Shown in pieces: positions 41,873 to 51,245 of a DNA stretch of 64,000 nt; within the stretch, counting starts at the first letter, position 1; each line of letters starts with the position of its first letter. Made by a program: the position numbers and the translations under genes. The stretch spans positions 62,001 through 126,000 of the forward strand of contig NZ_NRGS01000014.1 in the NCBI RefSeq assembly GCF_002332425.1, read 5' to 3'. The stretch comes from Brachybacterium alimentarium. GTDB taxonomy: Bacteria > Actinomycetota > Actinomycetes > Actinomycetales > Dermabacteraceae. The notes under the pieces were generated by a model. The model saw nothing but the letters and a program-made list of their open reading frames with translations. It made no database searches and was not told where the DNA came from.

Positions 41873-43573
41873 ATGCCCACCGACGCATCTACGGCGCCCT
41901 CCGCCCCTTCTGCGCCCTACTCACCTCCGACGGCCCTGCCGGAGCAGATCACCGCTCTGCGCACCGATCTCGTGGCCGCCCGGTACACGGTCGAGACCAC
42001 CGAGGCCCTGATGGGGCAGGTCGCCCTCGAAGCGCTGCGCCGCGAGAACCCGATCCCAGCCCGGCGCGCGCTCGACCCGCTCACGGAACCGGCCGCCGTG
42101 CTGTTCCGCCTGTTCGCGCTGGGCACGCCCGTCCCCCGGTCCCTCGTGGACGCGGCGCTGCCCACGCTCGGTGCGCAGGGCGCGACGATGCTGGGACTGC
42201 TCGGGCCCGCGCCTCTGCGCCCGCTGATCGGGGCGGACGACCACGCGGCCGACGACCCCGACCCGCTGCATGCAGCCCGGGTCGAGCTGTCGCCCTATTC
42301 CGCGCGCGACGACATCGGCGAGATCACCTGGTGGATCGCCTCGGATCTCTCCGAGCTCGTCACCGGCCGAGCGCTCGACTCCGAGCACGTGCTGGGTGTG
42401 GGCGGCGCCTCCCTCACGCTGGCGCGGATCACACCGCGCGCGAAGGTCGGGCGGGTGCTGGATCTCGGCTGCGGCGGCGGCATCCAAGCACTGCATGCCG
42501 CTCGTCACGCCGATCACGTGGTGGCCACCGACCTCTCGGACCGGGCGCTCGCCTTCGCCGCCTTCAACGCGGCGCTGAACGAGACCGAGCTCGAGCTGCG
42601 CCAGGGCTCGCTCCTGGACCCGGTCGAGACCGAGACCTTCGATCTGATCGTCTCCAACCCGCCGTTCGTGATCACCCCGCGCCAGGGCAGGCAAGCAGCC
42701 CCGGTCACGGCCGATGCGGAAGCGCGAGTGGAAGCGGGAGAGGTCGCGCGCGAGGACGCGGGAGCGGGCACCGACGAGATCTGGACCTACCGCGACGGCG
42801 GCCGCGCAGGCGACAGCCTGCTCGCCGACCTGCTGACGGCGCTGCCCGCGCATCTCGCGCCGGGCGGCAGCGCCGTGATGCTCGGCAACTGGGAGATCGG
42901 CGCACAGCACGCCTGGGACGTCCATCCCCGCGCCTGGCTCGGCGCCGCGACCGAGGACGGCGTGGACGCCTGGGTGATCCAGCGCGAGCACGAGGATCCT
43001 GCCCAGTACGCGGAGACCTGGGCTCGCGACGGCGGCGTGACCAGCCGCGATGCGCGCTGGCCGGAGTTGCAGAACGCCTGGCTCGACGATTTCGCGACCC
43101 GCGACGTGGAGAGCATCGGATTCGGCTACCTGCTGCTGCGACGCCCCGAGGCGGGCAGCCCCTCGCGCCCCGGCGTGCTGCGCACCGAGCAGGCCGCGGG
43201 CACCGGCACCGGGTCCCTCGCCGCTCACCTCGCCCAGGGCCTGCACGCCCTGGACACCCTGTCCCATCTCGACGACGACGCACTCGCCGCGACCCGACCG
43301 GTCCGGGCGGCGGATGTCGTCGAGCGCCGACACCTCACCCCCGGGGAATGGGACCCGATGCTCATCGAGCTCGCGCAGGGAGCCGGGTTGGGCACAGTGG
43401 TGCGCGCGGACCAGCTGCTCGCCGCGACCGTCGGCGCCCTGGACGGCACCCTCACCCTGGACCAGGTCATCGGTGCCGTCTGCGCTCTGACCGACGCCGA
43501 CGTCGACGAATCCCGAGAACGCATGCTCCCGCTCGTGCGGGATCTGCTCGTGACGGGGATGGTGACCCTGTGA
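41873..43573 (+). CDS. Class I SAM-dependent methyltransferase with N-terminal helical domain (DUF7059-like)
   Basis: This is a 566-residue protein. Residues 20-170 are helical (LRTDLVAARYTVETTEALMG, then LFRLFALGTPVPRSL). A Rossmann methyltransferase core begins near 190 with VLDLGCGGGIQALHAARHAD, ATDLSDRALAFAAFNA and the substrate motif SNPPFVI, which indicates N-methylation of a nucleobase or glutamine side chain. The C-terminal 150 residues form a further winged-helix-like domain. Conserved beside topA/helicase in actinobacteria as I recall. CACAAT (41860-41865) sits seven bases before the ATG. Target unknown. Confidence 0.85.
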   Translation: MPTDASTAPSAPSAPYSPPTALPEQITALRTDLVAARYTVETTEALMGQVALEALRRENPIPARRALDPLTEPAAVLFRLFALGTPVPRSLVDAALPTLGAQGATMLGLLGPAPLRPLIGADDHAADDPDPLHAARVELSPYSARDDIGEITWWIASDLSELVTGRALDSEHVLGVGGASLTLARITPRAKVGRVLDLGCGGGIQALHAARHADHVVATDLSDRALAFAAFNAALNETELELRQGSLLDPVETETFDLIVSNPPFVITPRQGRQAAPVTADAEARVEAGEVAREDAGAGTDEIWTYRDGGRAGDSLLADLLTALPAHLAPGGSAVMLGNWEIGAQHAWDVHPRAWLGAATEDGVDAWVIQREHEDPAQYAETWARDGGVTSRDARWPELQNAWLDDFATRDVESIGFGYLLLRRPEAGSPSRPGVLRTEQAAGTGTGSLAAHLAQGLHALDTLSHLDDDALAATRPVRAADVVERRHLTPGEWDPMLIELAQGAGLGTVVRADQLLAATVGALDGTLTLDQVIGAVCALTDADVDESRERMLPLVRDLLVTGMVTL

Positions 43574-44733
43574 GCTCGCCCCTGGACCCCCGCGACGCCA
43601 CCGCGAACGGCTCCGCCGCCCCACCCCCGGCAGCTCCGCCCCCGGCTGCACCGCACCCGGCCGGCCCGCCTGCGGGCTCCCCGCCTGCGGGCGGCCCGCA
43701 GACGGGCGGCCCCGCGGAGGACGCTCCGTGGGAGCAGAACGCCGCCCGCCTCCGGCACGACCAGACCGCCGCCCGTCGCGGTCGCAGCCTCGCCCGGGCC
43801 CTCCTCGCCCTGCTCGCCGCGGCCGTCTGCGCGGCGATCACGGCGCTGCTGGCCCAGGCCTCCGTGAACACCGCGAAGGGGCAGCGACTGGACCAGCTGA
43901 TCTTCTCCGGCGCGCAGGCCGATGACGGCGCCCTGACCCGGTACGCCGAGGTCGCGGTGGGGACGGTGAGCGTCCCGGTCATGGCCGTGCTGCTCGGCAT
44001 CGCCCTCGTGCTGGTGCTCGTGCGTCGGGAGTTCTCCCTGCTGCTTCCGCTCGCTCTCCTGGTAGCCGGCGCGAACCTCACCACCCAGGTGCTCAAGCAC
44101 CTGGTGGTGGTGCGCGACGTGCTGGGGCCGGGGATCGACATCACCCCGAACTCCTTCCCCTCGGGGCACACCACCCTCGCCGCCGCCTCCATGGTCGCCG
44201 TCGTGCTCGCCTCCGGACGCGCCAAGGTGCTGCTCGCGCCGATCGGTGCGCTGTGGGCCGCGGCGGCCGGGATCGGCACCCTCGTGGTGGGCTGGCACCG
44301 ACCCAGCGATGCGATCGGCGCGATCGTGATCGTCGCCGCCTGGACCTTCCTGGTCCTCGCCCTGGATGCGCTGGGCAGCCGCCGTCGGTTCGCCCGGGCA
44401 CAGGCCCTGGCCGGCACCGGCCGCGGCCGTCGGCGCCTGGGCGCTCCGGCGTCCGACGCACCCGCTGTCCTCACGCCTCCGCGCACCGGGGCGGCGACCA
44501 CGGCCGTCGCCGTGCTGCTCGGTGTGGTGGGCCTCGGGGCGCTCGCGCTGGGCGCCGCCGGGATCGTCGGCCTGCAGCTGCCGCTGGACCTCCAGGACCC
44601 GGCACAGCAGAGCACGTCGTTCCTCGCCACGGCCGCGCTGATCGCCGGAGGCACGGCCTCCTGGATGGCGCTGGTGCTGATCCTGCGCACGCCGACATCA
44701 CACAGGAGCCGTGCGGCTGAACGTGTACCGTGA
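43570..44733 (+). CDS. PAP2-family membrane phosphatase
   Basis: The 387-residue protein starts at a GTG overlapping the upstream stop. A disordered Pro/Gly/Ala N-terminus of about 60 residues precedes six hydrophobic helices with the PAP2 triad: KHLVVVRDV (motif 1, shortened relative to KxxxxxxRP, ending R-D), FPSGHTTLAAA (motif 2) and GWHRPSDAIGA (motif 3). Candidate substrates are phosphatidic acid or undecaprenyl diphosphate. The two last helices after residue 300 are additional to the core. Confidence 0.88.
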   Translation: MSSPLDPRDATANGSAAPPPAAPPPAAPHPAGPPAGSPPAGGPQTGGPAEDAPWEQNAARLRHDQTAARRGRSLARALLALLAAAVCAAITALLAQASVNTAKGQRLDQLIFSGAQADDGALTRYAEVAVGTVSVPVMAVLLGIALVLVLVRREFSLLLPLALLVAGANLTTQVLKHLVVVRDVLGPGIDITPNSFPSGHTTLAAASMVAVVLASGRAKVLLAPIGALWAAAAGIGTLVVGWHRPSDAIGAIVIVAAWTFLVLALDALGSRRRFARAQALAGTGRGRRRLGAPASDAPAVLTPPRTGAATTAVAVLLGVVGLGALALGAAGIVGLQLPLDLQDPAQQSTSFLATAALIAGGTASWMALVLILRTPTSHRSRAAERVP

Positions 44734-44836
44734 GCAATCGTCGAGCGCTCACGCAGCGTCCGGCGGAACCCGGACCACGGCACACGGCCACGGCGGACGT
44801 CCCGCGACGACTCGCGGCGAGGAAGGACATATCAAC

Positions 44837-47575
44837 GTGACTGGCGGACGCCATCTGGTCATCGTCGAGTCCCCGGCGAAAGCCCGGACCATCGGCCGAT
44901 ACCTGGGGGACGAGTACATCGTCCAAGCATCGGTGGGACACATCCGTGACATCCCGGTGCCGCGCGACCTGCCCACGGAGATGAAGAAGGGCCCCTACGG
45001 CAAGTTCGGGGTGGACGTCGAGGGCGACTTCGACCCCTACTACATCGTCAGCCCGGACAAGAAGAAGACGGTCGCGGACCTCAAGAAGGCCCTCAAGGAC
45101 GCCGACACCCTCTACCTCGCCACGGATGAGGACCGGGAGGGCGAGGCGATCGCCTGGCACCTCCTGGAGACCCTCAAGCCCAAGAAATCCCTCCCTGTCA
45201 AGCGCATGGTGTTCCACGAGATCACCAAGGACGCGATCCTCGGCGCCCTGGAGAACACTCGCGAGATCGACACCGATCTGGTCGATGCGCAGGAGACCCG
45301 CCGCATCCTGGATCGTCTGGTCGGCTTCGAGCTGTCCCCCGTGCTGTGGCGCAAGATCAAGCCGTCCCTGTCGGCCGGCCGTGTGCAGTCCGTCGCCACC
45401 CGCCTGGTGGTCGAGCGCGAGCGGGAGCGCATGGCGTTCGTCGCCGCCGACTACTGGGACGTGACCGGCACCTTCGGCGCGGAGACCGAGCAGTTCACCG
45501 CGAAGATCGCCACGGTCGACGGCTCACGGGTCGCCACCGGCAGCGACTTCGCCGACGACGGCACCCTGAAGCCCAAGGCGTCCTCCGCGACGGTCCTCAC
45601 CGCGGAGACCACGACGGCACTGGTCGAGGCGCTCACCGATGCCCCGGCGACGGTCGCGAACCTCGAATCCAAGCCGTACACCCGTCGGCCGGCGGCCCCC
45701 TTCACCACCTCCTCCCTGCAGCAGGAGGCCTCGCGCAAGCTGCGTCTCGGCGCACGCCAGTCCATGCGGGTGGCCCAGTCGCTGTACGAGAACGGCTACA
45801 TCACCTACATGCGTACCGATTCGGTCACGCTCTCCGGTGAGGCGATCAAGGCGTCGCGCGGACAGGCGGCCGAGCTCTACGGCGCCCAGTACGTGCCGGA
45901 CAAGCCGCGCTATTACCAGAACAAGTCCCAGGCCGCGCAGGAGGCGCACGAGGCGATCCGTCCCGCCGGCGACCGCTTCCGCACTCCGGCGGACGTGGCC
46001 GGTTCCCTCTCGGGCGACGAGTTCCGCCTGTACGAGCTGATCTGGAAGCGCACCGTCGCCTCGCAGATGGCCGACGCGAAGGGCACCACCTCCACGGTGG
46101 AGCTCGCCCTGGAGCAGTCCGGCCGCACCGCGACCTTCCGCGCCGCCGGCACCGTGATCACCTTCCGCGGCTTCCTCGCCGCCTACGAGGAGGGCCGCGA
46201 CGCCAGCCGGTACGGCAGCGACGAGGCCGCCGGCAGCGGCGACAAGCGACTGCCGCAGATGGAGGAGGGCCAGACGCTCGACACCCGCGAGCTCACGCCC
46301 GACGGTCACTCCACGACGCCTCCCCCGCGCTACACCGAGGCGTCCCTGGTGCGGGCGCTCGAGGATCGCGGCATCGGCCGTCCCTCGACCTACGCGTCGA
46401 CCGTCGCGACCGTGCAGGACCGCGGCTACGTGCTGCGCCGCGGCACCGCACTGGTGCCCAGCTGGACCGCGTTCGCCGTGGTGCGCCTGCTCGAGGAGCA
46501 CTTCGGACCGTTCATCGACTACGACTTCACCGCCCAGATGGAGCAGCAGCTGGACCGGATGGCCCAGGGCGAGCTGGGGCGTTCGGAGTACCTGAAGAAC
46601 TTCTACCTCTCCGACGGGACCGACGGTCCGATCGGGCTGAAGCAGATGGTCGATCACCTGGGCGACATCGATGCCCGGGCGATCAACAGCATCGCCATCG
46701 GCGACGGGATCACGCTGCGCGTGGGCCGCTACGGCGCCTACGTCGAGCGTGCGGCGCGGGACGAGGACGGCGAGCTCATCGAGGGCGCCGATCCGCGGCG
46801 CGCCCCGGTCTCCGACGACATCGCGCCCGATGAGCTCACGGTAGAGAAGGCCGAGGAGATGCTCGAGCGGGCCAAGGACGACGGCCGAGTGCTGGGCACG
46901 GACCCGGAGTCCGGTCACGAGATCGTCGCCAAGGACGGCCGCTACGGGCCGTACGTCACCGAGGTGCTGCCGGCTCCGGAGGAGACCAGCGGCGGCAAGA
47001 AGGTCCCGAAGTCCAAGCAGCCCAAGCCCCGCACCGGCTCGCTGCTGAAGTCGATGGACCTCGCGACCGTCACCCTTGAGGACGCGCTGAAGCTGCTGAG
47101 CCTGCCGCGCGTGGTCGGCACCACCGAGGACGGCACCGAGATCACGGCCCAGAACGGTCGCTACGGCCCGTACATGAAGAAGGGCACCGACTCCCGCTCC
47201 CTGGAGACCGAGGAGCAGATCTTCTCGATCACCCTCGAGGAGGCGGAGAAGATCTACGCCCAGCCCAAGACCCGTGGTCGCGCCGCCGCCAAGCCCCCGC
47301 TGAAGGAGCTCGGCACGGACCCCACCAGCGAGAAGCCGATCGTGATCAAGGACGGCCGCTTCGGCCCGTACATCACCGACGGCGCCACCAACGTCTCGCT
47401 GCGCTCGACCGAGAAGGTCGAGGAGATCAGCGAGCAGATCGCGATCGAGAGGCTCGCGGAGAAGCGTGCGAAGGGTCCGGCGAAGAAGAAGCCGGCCGCC
47501 AAGCGCGCTCCCGCCAAGAAGAGCACCACGGCCAAGAAGAGCACGACGGCGAAGAGCACCACCGCGAAGAAGTGA
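44837..47575 (+). CDS. topA: DNA topoisomerase I (type IA)
   Basis: The 912-residue enzyme relaxes negatively supercoiled DNA. The Toprim domain begins HLVIVESPAKARTIGRYL, with ATDEDREGEAIAWH metal ligands; the catalytic Tyr is in GYITYMRTDS (about residue 325). The C-terminal region has four Topo_C repeats of the kind GRYGPYV (GRYGAYVE, GRYGPYVT, GRYGPYMK, GRFGPYIT) and a Lys/Ala/Thr tail, without zinc fingers, as in actinobacteria. The start is GTG 44837 with GAGGAAGGAC upstream; earlier frames lack homology. Confidence 0.97.
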   Translation: MTGGRHLVIVESPAKARTIGRYLGDEYIVQASVGHIRDIPVPRDLPTEMKKGPYGKFGVDVEGDFDPYYIVSPDKKKTVADLKKALKDADTLYLATDEDREGEAIAWHLLETLKPKKSLPVKRMVFHEITKDAILGALENTREIDTDLVDAQETRRILDRLVGFELSPVLWRKIKPSLSAGRVQSVATRLVVERERERMAFVAADYWDVTGTFGAETEQFTAKIATVDGSRVATGSDFADDGTLKPKASSATVLTAETTTALVEALTDAPATVANLESKPYTRRPAAPFTTSSLQQEASRKLRLGARQSMRVAQSLYENGYITYMRTDSVTLSGEAIKASRGQAAELYGAQYVPDKPRYYQNKSQAAQEAHEAIRPAGDRFRTPADVAGSLSGDEFRLYELIWKRTVASQMADAKGTTSTVELALEQSGRTATFRAAGTVITFRGFLAAYEEGRDASRYGSDEAAGSGDKRLPQMEEGQTLDTRELTPDGHSTTPPPRYTEASLVRALEDRGIGRPSTYASTVATVQDRGYVLRRGTALVPSWTAFAVVRLLEEHFGPFIDYDFTAQMEQQLDRMAQGELGRSEYLKNFYLSDGTDGPIGLKQMVDHLGDIDARAINSIAIGDGITLRVGRYGAYVERAARDEDGELIEGADPRRAPVSDDIAPDELTVEKAEEMLERAKDDGRVLGTDPESGHEIVAKDGRYGPYVTEVLPAPEETSGGKKVPKSKQPKPRTGSLLKSMDLATVTLEDALKLLSLPRVVGTTEDGTEITAQNGRYGPYMKKGTDSRSLETEEQIFSITLEEAEKIYAQPKTRGRAAAKPPLKELGTDPTSEKPIVIKDGRFGPYITDGATNVSLRSTEKVEEISEQIAIERLAEKRAKGPAKKKPAAKRAPAKKSTTAKKSTTAKSTTAKK

Positions 47576-47612
47576 CGACGGTCGGACCCTGACAGGGGGA
47601 GCCGCCGCGAAA

Positions 47613-47642
47613 AGGGGCACGGACCATGAGGTCCGTGCCCCT
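47613..47642 (+). terminator. topA terminator
   Basis: AGGGGCACGGACC (47613-47625), loop ATGA, GGTCCGTGCCCCT (47630-47642): a perfect 13-bp stem starting 37 bp past the topA stop. It is preceded by AAAA; no long T-run follows. Confidence 0.8.
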
Positions 47643-47782
47643 CGTGCGTCGTGGCGACGGCGCCGGCGCACGCCGCGGGGGCGACGTCGGCCCCGTCGAG
47701 ACAGCCTCCCGTGGCGCAGCCACCAGCAGTTCCGGCTTACAGTGTGATCCAGAGCTCGTTGTTGACTCACGAAGGAGTGATC

Positions 47783-49129
47783 ATGGATCGACGTCTCACT
47801 CGGCGTGCGGTCATGTCCGGTGCTGCGGCCACTGCCGCGATCGGGATGACAGGATGCCTGCAGAATCCCGACCCCGGTGGCGGCGGGGGTGGCGGCGGGG
47901 GCCAGAAGTATTCCGCCGGGGACTCCCCCGGCGACGGGTCGGTGAGCATCCTGGGTGCCTACGGCGGCCAGGAGCAGGAGGCCTTCATGGCCTCCCTCGA
48001 GGGTTTCGAAGCCGATTCCGGGATCACCATCAACTACACCCCGGACAAGGACTTCGCCAACACCATCCAGCAGCGAGCGGGCGCCGGCGATCCGCCGGAC
48101 ATCGCACTGTTCCCCCAGCCCGGCGGGATGTTCGACCTCGCCGCGAAGGGGCTGATCACCCCGATCGACGTGTATCTGGACTACGACGAGCTGGCGTCGA
48201 CGCTGATCCCCGGCTTCCTGGACTCGGCACGGTACGAGGGGCGCGTGTACGGCGCCCCGATGCGCATGGCCTGCAAATCCCTCATCTGGTATCCGAAGAA
48301 GGCGTACGAGAAGGGCGGTTACTCGACCGAGCCCGCCACGATGCAGGAGCTCACCGAGATCGCCGACCAGATCAAGGCCGACGGGATCACCCCGTGGAGC
48401 GATGGCTGGGACGACGGCCAGGCGACCGGCTGGGTGGGCACCGACTGGATCGAGGAGCTCATGCTGCGGGTCCACGGTCCGGTCGTCTACGACGACTGGA
48501 CCAAGCACCGCATCCCCTTCAACGCGAAGGAGGTCGTGGAGGTCTTCGACATCGCCGGCGATCTGCTCAAGGGCGAGGGCAACGTGCTGGGAGGGACCGA
48601 CTCGATCCTCAACACCCCGTTCTCCGAGGCTCCTCTGGCGCTGTTCGAGGATCCGCCCAAGGCGATGCTGGTGCGCCAGGGCAACTTCGTCACGGGCTTC
48701 TTCCCCGAGGATGTCCAGGCCAACATGGACGAGGAGGTCGGCGTCTACGCGATGCCGACCTGGGAGGGCGGCTTCGACGGCCAGCCGATCCTCGGCGGCG
48801 GCGATCTCGCCGCTCTGTTCACGCTGAACGACGACACCGTGAAGGTCATGGAGTTCCTGACCTCGGACGCCTTCGGCGGGGAGTGGGCGGAGGCGGGCGG
48901 CTGGCTGAGCCCCCACCGCACCTTCGACCTGTCGCAGTACTCCGATTCGATCACCCGGCAGGTCGCCGAGATCGCCTCGAACGCCCAGGTGTTCCGGTAC
49001 GACGGCTCGGACCTGATGCCGACGGCAGTCGGCGGCGGATCCTTCTGGACCGGGATGGTCCAGTGGTTGCAGGGCACGAAGACGGCGCAGGAGGTCTGCG
49101 ACGACATCGAGGCCGGGTGGCCGAAGTGA
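47783..49129 (+). CDS. Sugar ABC transporter substrate-binding lipoprotein
   Basis: The 448-residue extracellular solute-binding protein of family 1 type has an N-terminus MDRRLTRRAVMSG that is twin-arginine-like, with the lipobox MTGC (Cys at about residue 25) and a Gly-rich spacer. The mature part has VSILGAYGGQEQEAFMAS, the DIALFPQPGGM ligand-pocket strand and VYGAPMRMACKSLIWYPK. The start ATG is preceded by GAAGGAGTG. It is the first gene of a three-gene transporter operon that lacks an ATPase. The carbohydrate cannot be specified. Confidence 0.92.
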   Translation: MDRRLTRRAVMSGAAATAAIGMTGCLQNPDPGGGGGGGGGQKYSAGDSPGDGSVSILGAYGGQEQEAFMASLEGFEADSGITINYTPDKDFANTIQQRAGAGDPPDIALFPQPGGMFDLAAKGLITPIDVYLDYDELASTLIPGFLDSARYEGRVYGAPMRMACKSLIWYPKKAYEKGGYSTEPATMQELTEIADQIKADGITPWSDGWDDGQATGWVGTDWIEELMLRVHGPVVYDDWTKHRIPFNAKEVVEVFDIAGDLLKGEGNVLGGTDSILNTPFSEAPLALFEDPPKAMLVRQGNFVTGFFPEDVQANMDEEVGVYAMPTWEGGFDGQPILGGGDLAALFTLNDDTVKVMEFLTSDAFGGEWAEAGGWLSPHRTFDLSQYSDSITRQVAEIASNAQVFRYDGSDLMPTAVGGGSFWTGMVQWLQGTKTAQEVCDDIEAGWPK

Positions 49130-50289
49130 GCACCGCGACCTCCACCCTGCAGGGGTCGAACGGTTCGGCGCCCCTGGAGCGGAACGAGCACAAGGGAGCT
49201 CCGGCCCGACCGGTGCGGGTGCTCATCGGTGCGATCGGCATGGCGCTGACGGCCTGGTTCGTGTGCAACGCGTTCCTCGCCTTCGCGTACTACCCGCAGT
49301 GGTTCCTGGGATCCGGAGTCCTCATCGGCGTGCTGGGCCTGGTCATCGGCATCGGCGGCTCGCTGCTGTTCTTCTACTTCCTGAACCTGTGCATCGAGGG
49401 CTTCCCCAGCCGGTTCGCCGAAGGGCTCATCCCCTATGCGTTCCTGCTGCCGGGGTTCAGCCTGATCGGCATCTTCCTGCTCTATCCCACCGTGCAGACG
49501 ATCGTGTACTCCTTCGCGAACGACGATTCGACGGACTGGGTCGGGCTGGACAACTATCGGGCGATCTTCGGCAGCGGTGTCTTCTGGTCGTCGCTGTTGA
49601 ACAACTTCCTGTGGATCCTCATCGTCCCGGTCATCTCCGTCGCGTTCGGCCTCGCCGTCGCGGTGCTCGCCGACAAGCTCTCCCCCACCGGGGAGAAGAC
49701 GGCGAAGTCGTTCATCTTCCTGCCGATGGCGATCAGCTTCGTCGGCGCGGCGACCATCTGGGGCCTGGTGTACGCCTACAACTCGCCGGGCGAGGCGCAG
49801 ACGGGACTGCTCAACGCGATCGTCACGGGCCTGGGCGGCGACCCGCAGCCCTGGTACCAGATCGACACGGCACGGTTGAACTCGATCCTGCTGATGGTGA
49901 TCCTCATCTGGCTGCAGACGGGCTTCGCGATGGTGCTGCTGAGCTCCGCCATCAAGAGCGTCCCCGAGGACACCGTCGAGGCGGGCCGCGTGGACGGCGC
50001 CAGCGAGATGCGCATCTTCTGGCAGATCATCTTCCCGCAGGTGAAGGTCACGCTCATCGCCGTGCTGATCACGGTGCTGATCCTGGTCCTGAAGGTCTTC
50101 GACATCATCTACGTGACGACCAACGGTCGCTACGACTCCGATGTCATCGCGAACCTCTTCTTCCGGAAGCTGTTCACGGACCAGCAGGCGGGGCAGGCCT
50201 CGGCGGTCGTCGTCGTGCTCCTCCTGCTGGTGGTGCCGATCCTCATCTACCAGGTCAAGAGCTTCAGGGACCAGGAGGCGAACCGATGA
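49126..50289 (+). CDS. Sugar ABC transporter permease (MalF/UgpA-like)
   Basis: The 387-residue protein starts at GTG 49126, overlapping the upstream stop (GTGA). It has two extra N-terminal helices (about residues 30-85), then the canonical permease core with YAFLLPGFSLIGIFLLYPTV and the EAA loop EAGRVDGASEMRIFWQIIFP. The longer N-terminus is reminiscent of MalF-type permeases. Confidence 0.93.
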   Translation: MSTATSTLQGSNGSAPLERNEHKGAPARPVRVLIGAIGMALTAWFVCNAFLAFAYYPQWFLGSGVLIGVLGLVIGIGGSLLFFYFLNLCIEGFPSRFAEGLIPYAFLLPGFSLIGIFLLYPTVQTIVYSFANDDSTDWVGLDNYRAIFGSGVFWSSLLNNFLWILIVPVISVAFGLAVAVLADKLSPTGEKTAKSFIFLPMAISFVGAATIWGLVYAYNSPGEAQTGLLNAIVTGLGGDPQPWYQIDTARLNSILLMVILIWLQTGFAMVLLSSAIKSVPEDTVEAGRVDGASEMRIFWQIIFPQVKVTLIAVLITVLILVLKVFDIIYVTTNGRYDSDVIANLFFRKLFTDQQAGQASAVVVVLLLLVVPILIYQVKSFRDQEANR

Positions 50290-51140
50290 ACGGGACCATG
50301 AAGGACGGGCGCAGGCGCTCGCTGCTCGCGACCATCACGATGCCTCTCCTGGCTCTGCTGTGGACGGTCCCCACGATCGGACTGCTGGTGACGAGCTTCC
50401 GCTCGCGGGAGGCCGCGGCCTCCACCGGGTGGTGGACGAGCCTCTGGGAGGGCGGCTGGACGCTCGACAACTACGCCACGGTGCTCGGCGATCCGTCGAT
50501 CTCCGGCTCGCTGGTCAACTCGATCGTGGTGGCGGTGCCGGCGACGGTGCTGCCGATCATGTTCGCGGCGTTCGCCGCCTACGCGTTCACGTTCATCGAG
50601 TTCCGGGGCAAGGACGTGCTGTTCATCGCGATCGTCGCGGTGATGGTGGTCCCGATCCAGGTGTCCTTCCAGCCGATGCTGGACCTGCTCGGCCCGCGCG
50701 GTCTCGGCATCAACGGCCAGTTCGTCGCGGTCTGGATGCTGCACACCGGTTTCGGCATGCCGCTGGCGGTCTACACGCTGCGCAACTACATGGCGACGCT
50801 CCCGAGCTCCGTCGTGGAGAGCGCGAAGATCGACGGCGCCTCGCACTTCCAGACGTTCTGGCGTCTGGTGGCGCCGATGGCCTCACCGGCGATCGCGGCG
50901 TTCGCCACCCTGCAGTTCCTATGGGTGTGGAACGACCTGCTCATCGCCAAGCTGTTCCTGGGCGGCGGGGGCAACAAGACGATCATCGTGAGCCTGCAGC
51001 AGATGCTGGGCACCCAGGGGCAGGGCGCCGAGCTCCTGACCGCGGGCGCCTTCATCTCGATGGTGATCCCGATGCTCGTGTTCTTCGGCCTCCAGAGGTT
51101 CCTGGTGCGCGGCATGACCGCGGGCTCCGTCAAGGGCTGA
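50286..51140 (+). CDS. Sugar ABC transporter permease (MalG/UgpE-like)
   Basis: The 284-residue second permease has six helices and the EAA loop ESAKIDGASHFQTFWRLVAP. The GINGQFVAVWMLHTGFGMPL region is typical of MalG-like subunits. ATG 50286 overlaps the previous stop. No ATPase follows, so an MsiK/UgpC-type shared ATPase elsewhere must energise it. Confidence 0.94.
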   Translation: MNGTMKDGRRRSLLATITMPLLALLWTVPTIGLLVTSFRSREAAASTGWWTSLWEGGWTLDNYATVLGDPSISGSLVNSIVVAVPATVLPIMFAAFAAYAFTFIEFRGKDVLFIAIVAVMVVPIQVSFQPMLDLLGPRGLGINGQFVAVWMLHTGFGMPLAVYTLRNYMATLPSSVVESAKIDGASHFQTFWRLVAPMASPAIAAFATLQFLWVWNDLLIAKLFLGGGGNKTIIVSLQQMLGTQGQGAELLTAGAFISMVIPMLVFFGLQRFLVRGMTAGSVKG

Positions 51141-51245
51141 GGACATGGCCCGGACGGCTCCCCACGGATTCAGCCGAGGGCGGACCCTCCTCCACACCGG
51201 CCCCGACACCACCGCGGTGTCGGGGCCGCTCGGTAGATTGGACCC

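Noticed and set aside
39274-44733. A 1819-codon open frame on the plus strand across the helicase, methyltransferase and PAP2 genes
   Set aside because: Most of it is antisense to the helicase and out of frame with the methyltransferase. Only its last 388 codons are the real PAP2 gene; the rest is an open shadow frame of very GC-rich DNA.
45524-48916. An 1130-codon open frame antisense to topA and the solute-binding protein
   Set aside because: Composition is Arg/Gly/His-rich with no family motifs, while the plus strand carries clear topA and binding-protein signatures.
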